From an uncultured Clostridia bacterium (GTDB lineage: Bacteria; Bacillota; Clostridia; Oscillospirales; Oscillospiraceae), in assembly GCA_945927915.1 (NCBI GenBank), contig CAMEMX010000080.1:1-6842 (forward strand): a DNA stretch of 6,842 nucleotides, written 5' to 3'. The position numbers and the translations under genes were made by a program. Of this stretch, positions 1 to 4,312 are shown piece by piece. The notes under the pieces were generated by a model. The model was not told where the DNA came from, searched no databases, and saw only the letters and a program-made list of their open reading frames with translations. Positions within the stretch are counted from its first letter, which is position 1. Each line of letters opens with the position of its first letter.

Positions 1-37
1 AGATTGCCACGGCTTGCTGCGCAAGCCTCGCAATGAC
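1..37 (+). repeat. REP-like palindromic element, copy 1
   Basis: Imperfect palindrome with conserved ends GATTGCCAC and CGCAATGAC. The inner stem is GGCTTGC (11-17) with GCAAGCC (21-27) around a 3-nt loop, and the outer stem is ATTGC (3-7) with GCAAT (30-34). The 37 bases are identical to 1790-1826, and the ends are shared with 1620-1660 and, inverted, 1678-1715. It begins at the window edge, so the left boundary is unknown. It looks like a dispersed REP-type intergenic repeat; no transposase is present here. Confidence 0.8.
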
Positions 38-175
38 ATAGACGGAAGTGCCTGCACACGGGACGCCGGGGACGGCTGCGCAGCCGTTCGCGAGGAACGA
101 GCGTTACGGATGCGGCGTGCCCCTTGCGGGTGCGTCCCCTACGGATTCTGTCGAAGGTGCCCAACGGATTCGATC
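38..175. other. Intergenic palindrome-rich DNA upstream of the zinc-ribbon gene
   Basis: No supported gene lies here. It holds a 16-bp perfect palindrome (72-87, ACGGCTGCGCAGCCGT) and a small CGTTC/GAACG hairpin (85-89 with 95-99). The segment 108-142 reads, in reverse complement, like a diverged copy of the GTAGGG...GGGGCATGCCCC repeat at 1536-1561. I see no convincing -35/-10 pair for the gene at 189, so its promoter is either weak, hidden in the repeats or outside the window. Confidence 0.5.
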
Positions 176-182
176 GGAGGTG
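176..182 (+). promoter_or_regulatory. Ribosome-binding site fixing the start at 189
   Basis: GGAGGTG lies 6 nt before ATG 189. The reading frame is open further upstream, back to an ATG at 48, but that extension reads through palindromic intergenic DNA and gives a low-complexity sequence with no ribosome-binding site. This site therefore selects 189 as the start. Confidence 0.85.
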
Positions 183-188
183 GGTTTT

Positions 189-959
189 ATGTATTGTCTG
201 CGCTGCGGGCGGCAGATCGCCGAGGGCGCGTCCTTCTGCGACGCGTGCGCGGAAACGGTCGCCAAGCCGCTGGAGGAATCGCCCTTCCTCAGCACGCGCA
301 TCATCCTGCCCGCGCGCCGTACCGCGCGGCCTGCGCCGAAGCCCCTGCCGGAAAAGAAAAAGAAGAAAGGCTCCGACGACGCCCCCGGAAAGCCCGGCCG
401 CCTGATCGCGGCGGTGGTGCTGCTGTCGGTGTGCTGCGTGCTGCTCACGGCTGCGTGCGGCTACGGCGCGAAGCTGTGGTTCGACGGGCGGCGCGAGCAC
501 AACACCCTGCTCGCCGCGCAGGAGGAAAACACCCGCCTGCAATCGCAGCTTGCGCAGAAGGACGAGGAGCTCCGCGCGCAGCAGGACAAGGTCTCGCAGC
601 TCTCCGCCCGCCTGGACGAGGCGGAGACTGAGAACACCCGCCTGCAGCAGGAGCTGAACGCCAACCGGACGCCCGGCGCGGAGATCGACCTGTCCGCCGG
701 CGAGCTGCAGGAGGAAAATCTGCGCCTGCGCGAGGAAAACGCGGCCTATGCCGAGCGCGTCAAGACGCTGGAGAGCGAGAACGCCGCGCTGTCGGAAAAA
801 TCCGACTTTATCGACAACCATGTCGTCTTTATCGAAAACGACGGCACCCGCTATTACCACAGCTATTCCTGCCCGCGCTTCAAAAAGCAGAGCTACTGGG
901 CCTACAGCACGAACATCGCCGTCTCACGGGGCTATGAGCCGTGCCCGGACTGCCAGTGA
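189..959 (+). CDS. Membrane-anchored zinc-ribbon / coiled-coil protein with C-terminal YH..C-PC..C module
   Basis: 256 aa; function unknown. Residues 3-20 form a short zinc ribbon with Cys pairs C3/C6 and C17/C20. A basic, Pro-rich linker (about 41-70, including KKKKK at 56-60) leads into one transmembrane helix at about 71-96. Residues 103-203 are strongly charged with repeated EEN/TRLQ patterns, typical of coiled coil, broken near 158-170 by a Pro/Gly segment. The last 46 residues carry YYHSYSC (H224, C228) and PCPDC (C252, C255). This resembles the small putative metal-binding tail (YH...C...PC..C) found at the end of many secreted Firmicute proteins, including some thermonuclease-like nucleases. 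With the positive charge before the helix, the ribbon should be cytoplasmic and the coiled coil and tail extracytoplasmic. It could be an envelope scaffold or sensor, but that is a guess. The start is set by GGAGGTG at 176-182. The next gene begins 67 nt downstream. Confidence 0.85.
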   Translation: MYCLRCGRQIAEGASFCDACAETVAKPLEESPFLSTRIILPARRTARPAPKPLPEKKKKKGSDDAPGKPGRLIAAVVLLSVCCVLLTAACGYGAKLWFDGRREHNTLLAAQEENTRLQSQLAQKDEELRAQQDKVSQLSARLDEAETENTRLQQELNANRTPGAEIDLSAGELQEENLRLREENAAYAERVKTLESENAALSEKSDFIDNHVVFIENDGTRYYHSYSCPRFKKQSYWAYSTNIAVSRGYEPCPDCQ

Positions 960-965
960 CGGCGC

Positions 966-996
966 ATGACGCCGCCCGACGCGAATATACTATACT
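966..996 (+). promoter_or_regulatory. Possible weak promoter before the four-helix protein gene
   Basis: Two overlapping TATACT boxes (986-991 and 991-996, each 5 of 6 to TATAAT) stand out in otherwise GC-rich DNA. The best -35 is ATGACG (966-971), 4 of 6, with a long 19-nt spacer to the second box. The gene may instead be read through from the upstream gene. Tentative. Confidence 0.35.
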
Positions 997-1026
997 ACAG
1001 ATCCGCCCGGAAAGGGGAAAACGTAC

Positions 1027-1482
1027 ATGAAACAAAAGCTCCCGCAGCGCGATTGGGCGATCCTGCTGACGACCTGCCTCGCCTTCGGCGGGGTCGGCGC
1101 AATCGTGATCCTGTGCCTGCTGATCGGCTTCGGCATCCACACGTTTGTCGGAAAGGAGACGCTCTACACCGCCTTCGCGCTGCAGACGGTCAATCTGATC
1201 GTCATCCGTGTGCGTGAGCTGCAGCTCCGCCGCGCGGGTGCGCCCGCGGCGTCGGCCAAAATGCGGCGCGTGCATCTGATCCTCGCGTGGATCTGGCGCG
1301 TGGGCGCGGCCTGTCTGGTCGTGTCGCTGGTGCTGGCGGTCTGCGGGTTCGGCTTCGGCAGCCTGCCCGTGCGGATCCCGTGCATCGTCGGCGCGGTGCT
1401 CGCACCGATCGGCTGGCTGGGCGCGCTGGCGTCGTTCCACCGCCGCCGGCAGGCTGCCCTGGTCGCGCAGGAAAACGGATAA
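1027..1482 (+). CDS. Small four-helix integral membrane protein, unknown function
   Basis: 151 aa; family not recognised. Hydrophobic segments at about 11-40, 44-61, 84-110 and 115-137 suggest four transmembrane helices. The loop between helices 2 and 3 (62-82) is rich in Arg, Ala and Lys and is probably cytoplasmic, as are both ends (MKQK...R at the start, HRRR near the end). There are no obvious catalytic motifs; Cys residues at 17, 30, 97, 106 and 119 are inside or beside helices. ATG 1027 is preceded by AAAGGGG at 1011-1017 with a 9-nt gap. It lies 67 nt after the zinc-ribbon gene on the same strand and could be co-transcribed with it. A strong intrinsic terminator begins 6 nt past the stop codon, so the transcript ends here. 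Composition matches the neighbouring genes, so nothing marks it as foreign. That it is a real gene is fairly secure; its role is open. Confidence 0.75.
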   Translation: MKQKLPQRDWAILLTTCLAFGGVGAIVILCLLIGFGIHTFVGKETLYTAFALQTVNLIVIRVRELQLRRAGAPAASAKMRRVHLILAWIWRVGAACLVVSLVLAVCGFGFGSLPVRIPCIVGAVLAPIGWLGALASFHRRRQAALVAQENG

Positions 1483-1488
1483 AAAAAC

Positions 1489-1513
1489 CGCACCCGCGAG
1501 GGTGCGATTTTTT
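1489..1513 (+). terminator. Rho-independent terminator
   Basis: A 7-bp GC-rich stem, CGCACCC (1489-1495) with GGGTGCG (1500-1506), closes a GCGA tetraloop (GNRA class) and is followed by ATTTTTT (1507-1513). A run of seven A (1481-1487) precedes the stem, so it may also stop transcripts arriving on the minus strand. Confidence 0.93.
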
Positions 1514-1535
1514 ATGGGCAAGCGGTGATAGCCCT

Positions 1536-1582
1536 CTGTAGGGATGGGGCATGCCCCATCCGTTCCGCGCAGCGGCAGACGG
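1536..1582 (+). repeat. Palindromic repeat of the GTAGGGATGGGGC family
   Basis: Contains a perfect 20-bp palindrome, GGATGGGGCATGCCCCATCC (1542-1561), then a CCGC/GCGG hairpin (1565-1568 with 1572-1575) inside outer CCGT/ACGG arms (1560-1563 with 1579-1582). Its first 15 bases (1536-1550) recur exactly at 6828-6842, where the window ends, and a diverged inverted relative lies near 108-142. It looks like a second dispersed intergenic repeat family, distinct from the GATTGCCAC elements. Confidence 0.7.
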
Positions 1583-1619
1583 AGGAAACGAACAGGTTTG
1601 TACAAATTCGGTGGCTCTG

Positions 1620-1660
1620 AGATTGCCACAGCCAGTGTGCGCACTGGCTTCGCAATGACA
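1620..1660 (+). repeat. REP-like palindromic element, stem-variant copy
   Basis: Same ends as copy 1 (GATTGCCAC, CGCAATGACA), but the inner stem is different: AGCCAGTG (1630-1637) with CACTGGCT (1642-1649) around TGCG. The bases of the stem changed while pairing was kept. Confidence 0.8.
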
Positions 1661-1677
1661 ATCGGAGTCGCCGTTCA

Positions 1678-1715
1678 TGTCATTGCGAGGAGGGCGAATG
1701 CCCGACGTGGCAATC
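1678..1715 (-). repeat. REP-like palindromic element, inverted copy
   Basis: On the plus strand it reads TGTCATTGCGAGG ... GTGGCAATC, the reverse complement of the other copies' ends. The inner stem is GGGC (1692-1695) with GCCC (1700-1703) around GAAT. It faces the 1620-1660 copy across 17 bp, so the two form a larger inverted repeat. Confidence 0.8.
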
Positions 1716-1761
1716 CACATTCAAAATCCGTTCGCGGCAGCGAACACCACAGTCATTCACC

Positions 1762-1782
1762 CTTAGTCCTTAGCTCTTAGTC
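1762..1782. repeat. Three 7-nt tandem units (CTTAGTC-like)
   Basis: CTTAGTC (1762-1768), CTTAGCT (1769-1775), CTTAGTC (1776-1782). Units 1 and 3 are identical and unit 2 differs at its last two bases. It sits 7 bp left of the REP-like copy at 1790. Confidence 0.6.
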
Positions 1783-1789
1783 CAAGCAT

Positions 1790-1826
1790 AGATTGCCACG
1801 GCTTGCTGCGCAAGCCTCGCAATGAC
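1790..1826 (+). repeat. REP-like palindromic element, copy identical to 1-37
   Basis: All 37 bases are identical to the window's first 37, including the GGCTTGC/GCAAGCC stem. It lies 19 nt beyond the thrB stop codon. In the thrCB transcript it would form a stable 3' hairpin without a following U-run, so it is more likely an mRNA 3'-end stabiliser or a passive repeat than a classic terminator. Confidence 0.85.
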
Positions 1827-1845
1827 CAATGGCGTGGCGTTCTGT

Positions 1846-2754
1846 TCACTCGGCGCGGACGGCCTGCGCGTCGGGCAGGAGGGTCGCGCCCTCGGTGTCC
1901 AGCCGCAGCGCCAGCACCTGCCAGTTCGGCAGCACCTCCGGCAGCCGCACCTTCAGACGCTCGCCGATGTCGTCATTGTCCGCGATGCACAGGCACGTCG
2001 GGCCGGCGCCCGAAATGCAGAACGCCGTCACGCCGCACTCCCGCGCGGTCTGCTCGGCAAGGTCTATGCCCGCGATCAGGCTGCGGCGGTAGGGCTGGTG
2101 CAGCCGGTCGTCGAGCGCGAGGGCGATCATGTCCGTGTCCGCCGTCTCCAGCGCGCGCAGCAGCAGCGCCGCGTGCGACACGTTAAACACCGCGTCGGCA
2201 AACGGCACGCGCTGCGGCAGAACCGACCGCGCAAGCTGCGTGCTCAGGGGGAAATCCGGCACGAGCGCCAGAAACCGCAGCTTCTCCGACAGGTGGAAGC
2301 GCGCCGTCACGGGGCGGCCGTCCCGCATGAGGCTGGCGGTCATGCCGCCGTAGAGCGCGGGGGCGAGGTTGTCCGGGTGGCCCTCGACGACGGTGCAAAG
2401 GCGCAGCATCTCCGCCTTGTCCAAAGGCGAGCCGTGCAGGGCGTTTGCCGCCATCATGCCGCCGATGATCATCGCCGACGACGAGCCGAGGCCGCGGCAG
2501 ACCGGGATGTCCGCCGCGATGTCCAGCCGCAGCGGCTCCGGCTCCAGACCCAGCGCCTCCATCGCGTAGCGGTAGGCCACCACCGCGAGGTTGTCGCGGT
2601 TGCGAAATTCGTCGGGACAGCCGAAGATCTCCAGCCCGCCCGAAATGGTTTCAAAGGTATATGTATTGTAAAGCGCCATCGCGCAGCCGAAGGAGTCGAA
2701 GCCCGGCCCCAGATTCGCGCTTGTCGCGGGCACGCGCACCGTCACTCGTCCCAT
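1846..2754 (-). CDS. thrB: Homoserine kinase (ThrB), GHMP kinase family
   Basis: 302 aa, the usual length for the family. It phosphorylates L-homoserine with ATP to give O-phospho-L-homoserine, the substrate of the adjacent ThrC; cytosolic. All three GHMP-kinase motifs are visible: motif 1, VPATSANLGPGFDSFG (8-23); motif 2, the ATP phosphate loop IPVCRGLGSSSA (83-94); and motif 3, ISGAGPTC (247-254). The EGHPDN segment (124-129), typical of ThrB, is also present. ATG at 2754 is preceded by AAAGGAGG (2763-2770) with an 8-nt gap, a strong ribosome-binding site lying inside the end of thrC. The gene starts 13 nt inside thrC, so the two are an operon and may be translationally coupled. No U-rich terminator follows; a REP-like hairpin (1790-1826) lies 19 nt past the stop. 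No defect is seen. Confidence 0.96.
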   Translation of the reverse strand: MGRVTVRVPATSANLGPGFDSFGCAMALYNTYTFETISGGLEIFGCPDEFRNRDNLAVVAYRYAMEALGLEPEPLRLDIAADIPVCRGLGSSSAMIIGGMMAANALHGSPLDKAEMLRLCTVVEGHPDNLAPALYGGMTASLMRDGRPVTARFHLSEKLRFLALVPDFPLSTQLARSVLPQRVPFADAVFNVSHAALLLRALETADTDMIALALDDRLHQPYRRSLIAGIDLAEQTARECGVTAFCISGAGPTCLCIADNDDIGERLKVRLPEVLPNWQVLALRLDTEGATLLPDAQAVRAE

Positions 2755-4196
2755 CGCAGCGCCCTCCTTTGCACATAGTCGGACATCTCCGCGCGGTCGA
2801 TGACGTCGCGGTGCAGCACCGGGAGTTTTTGCAGCCGCGCTAAGGCAGGCGGGATGGGCACGCCCGTCAGCTCGTGCAGGCGGAACATCCGGTCATAATC
2901 CGTGCCGCCGAGGTCGCCGCCGATGCCGGACAGCACCGCCGCCGGGAATTTGTACGGCGAGGCCGTGGACAAAACGACCACGGGCGCGTCCGTCGCGTGC
3001 CGCGCGGCGGCGTGCCACGCGACGGCGGTGTGCGTGTCCATGAGGTAGCCCTCGCCGCGCCAGACCTCACCGATGGCGGCGAGGGTCTGTTCCTCGGAGC
3101 AGGCGTCGCAGTCGAAATGCGCGTGCAGCTTTGCAAGCAGGTCAGGCGAGACGGTATAGTGCCCCTGCTCTTTGAGCGCGCGCATATAGCCCGCGACCTC
3201 GGCCTCGTCCCCGGTCAGGAGCCACAAAAGGCGCTCTAAGTTGCTGGACACGAGGATGTCCATCGAGGGCGAGACGGTCTTGTAAAACGGGCGGCGGCGG
3301 TCATAGACGCCGGTGCGCAAAAAGTCCGTCAGGACGTCGTTTTTGTTCGACGCGCAGACCAGCCTGCCCACGGGCAGACCCATGCACAGGGCGAGATAGC
3401 CCGCCAGAATATTGCCGAAATTCCCCGTCGGGACGACGAAATCGACCTTTTCTCCGACCGATATTCTTCCACACCTTACCAGCTCTGCATACGCCTTGAA
3501 ATAATAGACGACCTGCGGGGCGAGGCGGCCGATGTTGATGGAGTTCGCGCTCGTCAGGCGCACGCCGCCGCTTTCGCGCAGACCCGCCGCGAAGATCTCC
3601 TTGACGCCGGTCTGCGCGTCGTCAAAATTGCCGCGCACGGCGCACACGCCGACGTTGCCGCCCGGCTGGGAGACCATCTGCTGCTTCTGCACCTCGGAGA
3701 CGCCGTTTTCGGGGTAGAACACGAGAATTTTCGTGCCCGGCACGTCGCAGAAGCCCGCCAGCGCCGCCTTGCCGGTGTCGCCGGAGGTGGCGGTGAGGAT
3801 GAGGCTCTCATCCTGCACGCCGAGCTGCGCCCGCGCAGCCGTCATAAGCTGCGGGAGCATCGACAGCGCGACGTCCTTGAACGCCGACGTCGGCCCGCGA
3901 AACAGCTCCAGCACATAGCGGTCGCCGACTCTGACCAGCGGCGTCAGTTCCTGCGTCTCGAAGCGCCCAACCGGGTAGGCGCGGCGCACCAGAGCGCCCA
4001 TGTCCGAAAAACCGGGCAGCAGCGACGACAAGATCCGCTCCGCCATGCCGAGCGTGTCGAGGCCGAGGACGGCCTGCCAGTCAAAGTCCGCGTCCGGCTG
4101 CGCCACATACAGGCCGCCGTCCGGCGCAAGTCCGCGCAGGACCGCTTCCTGCGGACTTGCGACGCATTTTTTGTCCCTTGTGCTTTGATATTCCAT
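2742..4196 (-). CDS. thrC: Threonine synthase (ThrC), PLP-dependent
   Basis: 484 aa. It converts O-phospho-L-homoserine and water to L-threonine and phosphate, the last pathway step; cytosolic, fold-type II PLP enzyme. The N-terminal region holds the threonine-synthase pattern GLAPDGGLY (22-30). The PLP lysine is K107 in PTSAFKDVALSM. ATSGDTGKAAL (136-146) and PTGNFGNILAGY (256-267), the latter the PLP phosphate-binding region, follow, with TASPYKFPAAV (411-421) near the end. The length and motifs fit the longer E. coli/yeast-like branch of ThrC. The frame stays open to an upstream ATG at 4292, but those extra codons cross both divergent promoters. I chose ATG 4196, which begins MEYQSTRDKK, has GGTGG (4202-4206) 5 nt upstream as a modest ribosome-binding site, and gives the normal N-terminus. 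It overlaps thrB by 13 nt and is divergent from hom. Confidence 0.95.
   Translation of the reverse strand: MEYQSTRDKKCVASPQEAVLRGLAPDGGLYVAQPDADFDWQAVLGLDTLGMAERILSSLLPGFSDMGALVRRAYPVGRFETQELTPLVRVGDRYVLELFRGPTSAFKDVALSMLPQLMTAARAQLGVQDESLILTATSGDTGKAALAGFCDVPGTKILVFYPENGVSEVQKQQMVSQPGGNVGVCAVRGNFDDAQTGVKEIFAAGLRESGGVRLTSANSINIGRLAPQVVYYFKAYAELVRCGRISVGEKVDFVVPTGNFGNILAGYLALCMGLPVGRLVCASNKNDVLTDFLRTGVYDRRRPFYKTVSPSMDILVSSNLERLLWLLTGDEAEVAGYMRALKEQGHYTVSPDLLAKLHAHFDCDACSEEQTLAAIGEVWRGEGYLMDTHTAVAWHAAARHATDAPVVVLSTASPYKFPAAVLSGIGGDLGGTDYDRMFRLHELTGVPIPPALARLQKLPVLHRDVIDRAEMSDYVQRRALRWDE
2763..2770 (-). promoter_or_regulatory. thrB ribosome-binding site inside thrC
   Basis: AAAGGAGG on the minus strand, 8 nt before the thrB ATG and within the last codons of thrC. 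It is stronger than the thrC site (GGTGG), so ThrB need not depend entirely on coupling to ThrC translation. Confidence 0.85.
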
Positions 4197-4217
4197 AGAA
4201 ACCACCAATCTTTTTTC

Positions 4218-4246
4218 TTGCGTTCTTCTGAAGTATATGATATAAT
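4218..4246 (+). promoter_or_regulatory. hom-lysC promoter (sigma-A type, extended -10)
   Basis: A consensus -10, TATAAT (4241-4246), is preceded by TGA (4238-4240), giving an extended -10. The -35 is TTGCGT (4218-4223), 3 of 6, with an ideal 17-bp spacer. The expected transcription start is near 4253, giving a leader of about 60 nt before the hom GTG. It overlaps the thrC promoter completely. Confidence 0.85.
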
Positions 4247-4257
4247 GTTTTTCAGAA
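4226..4257. repeat. Inverted repeat flanking the shared -10 region
   Basis: TTCTGAA (4226-4232) and TTCAGAA (4251-4257) are exact reverse complements centred on 4241.5. That is the same point about which the two opposed promoters are symmetric. It may be a regulator site or part of the promoter symmetry itself. Confidence 0.6.
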
Positions 4258-4265
4258 AATTGCAA
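4237..4265 (-). promoter_or_regulatory. thrCB promoter (sigma-A type)
   Basis: On the minus strand the -35 is TTGCAA (4260-4265), 4 of 6, and the -10 is TATCAT (4237-4242), 5 of 6, with a 17-bp spacer. The expected start is near 4230, giving a leader of about 34 nt before the thrC ATG. Its -10 shares bases 4241-4242 with the hom -10, so polymerase cannot occupy both promoters at once. Its -35 overlaps the left arm of the 9-bp inverted repeat 4261-4291. Confidence 0.7.
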
Positions 4266-4312
4266 GTGTTTTTCTCTCGCGGACACTTGCACGCGAAAGA
4301 AGGCGTTTTCCT
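4253..4312 (+). promoter_or_regulatory. Predicted hom mRNA leader with two alternative hairpins
   Basis: Hairpin A pairs TGCAAGTGT (4261-4269) with ACACTTGCA (4283-4291): nine perfect pairs, 13-nt loop. Hairpin B pairs 4270-4281 with 4292-4303: nine Watson-Crick pairs, two G-U pairs and one C/A mismatch (4276 with 4297), 10-nt loop. B covers the hom ribosome-binding site (4297-4303), whereas A ends before it. With no free bases to bridge the stems (junctions of 0, 1 and 0 nt), A and B cannot coexist as a pseudoknot, so they would compete. No U-run follows either stem, so control, if any, would be of translation or stability. In DNA, the A arms could instead be a repressor operator. It is too short for a T-box. 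The structure is hand-read and untested. Confidence 0.45.
4297..4303 (+). promoter_or_regulatory. hom ribosome-binding site selecting the GTG start
   Basis: AAGAAGG lies 9 nt before GTG 4313 and 21 nt before the in-frame ATG 4325. Spacing favours GTG, which adds only four residues (MKKP) ahead of that ATG. Confidence 0.7.

Larger units (their letters stand above)
1514..1845. other. 332-bp gene-free, repeat-dense intergenic region
   Basis: No protein is supported here; the open frames in it run through palindromic repeats and lack ribosome-binding sites. From left to right it holds a 20-bp palindrome (1542-1561), a TTTGTACAAA palindrome (1597-1606), a head-to-head pair of REP-like elements (1620-1660 and 1678-1715), a GTTCGC/GCGAAC hairpin (1730-1735 with 1740-1745), a 7-nt tandem repeat (1762-1782) and another REP-like copy (1790-1826). 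It separates the 3' ends of two convergent units: the membrane-protein gene pair and thrCB. Confidence 0.7.

Noticed and set aside
48..188. N-terminal extension of the zinc-ribbon protein starting at ATG 48
   Set aside because: The extension crosses palindromic repeats, lacks a ribosome-binding site and delays the zinc ribbon; ATG 189 has GGAGGTG 6 nt upstream.
961..973. Terminator between the zinc-ribbon and four-helix genes (GGCG/CGCC hairpin)
   Set aside because: Only 4 bp of stem and no T-run.
880..1720. Minus-strand open frames over the membrane-protein genes and terminator
   Set aside because: Arg/Ala/Pro-rich shadow translations crossing a terminator and repeats, with no motifs; the plus-strand genes have ribosome-binding sites and sensible hydrophobic profiles.
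1620..1826. CRISPR array
   Set aside because: The copies vary in stem sequence, orientation and spacing, and there are no regular spacers; this is a REP-like cluster.
1822..2778. 318-residue open frame on the plus strand over thrB
   Set aside because: Shadow of thrB: Arg/His/Ala-rich, no recognisable domain, and it starts in a REP-like repeat.
4197..4292. Extended thrC start at 4292
   Set aside because: The added 32 codons run through both promoters and the inverted repeats. The expected N-terminus begins at 4196, and the predicted transcript starts near 4230.
4197..4312. T-box or threonine attenuator in the thrC/hom region
   Set aside because: The leaders are about 34 and 60 nt, and there is no terminator stem with a U-run, no T-box sequence and no threonine-rich leader peptide.
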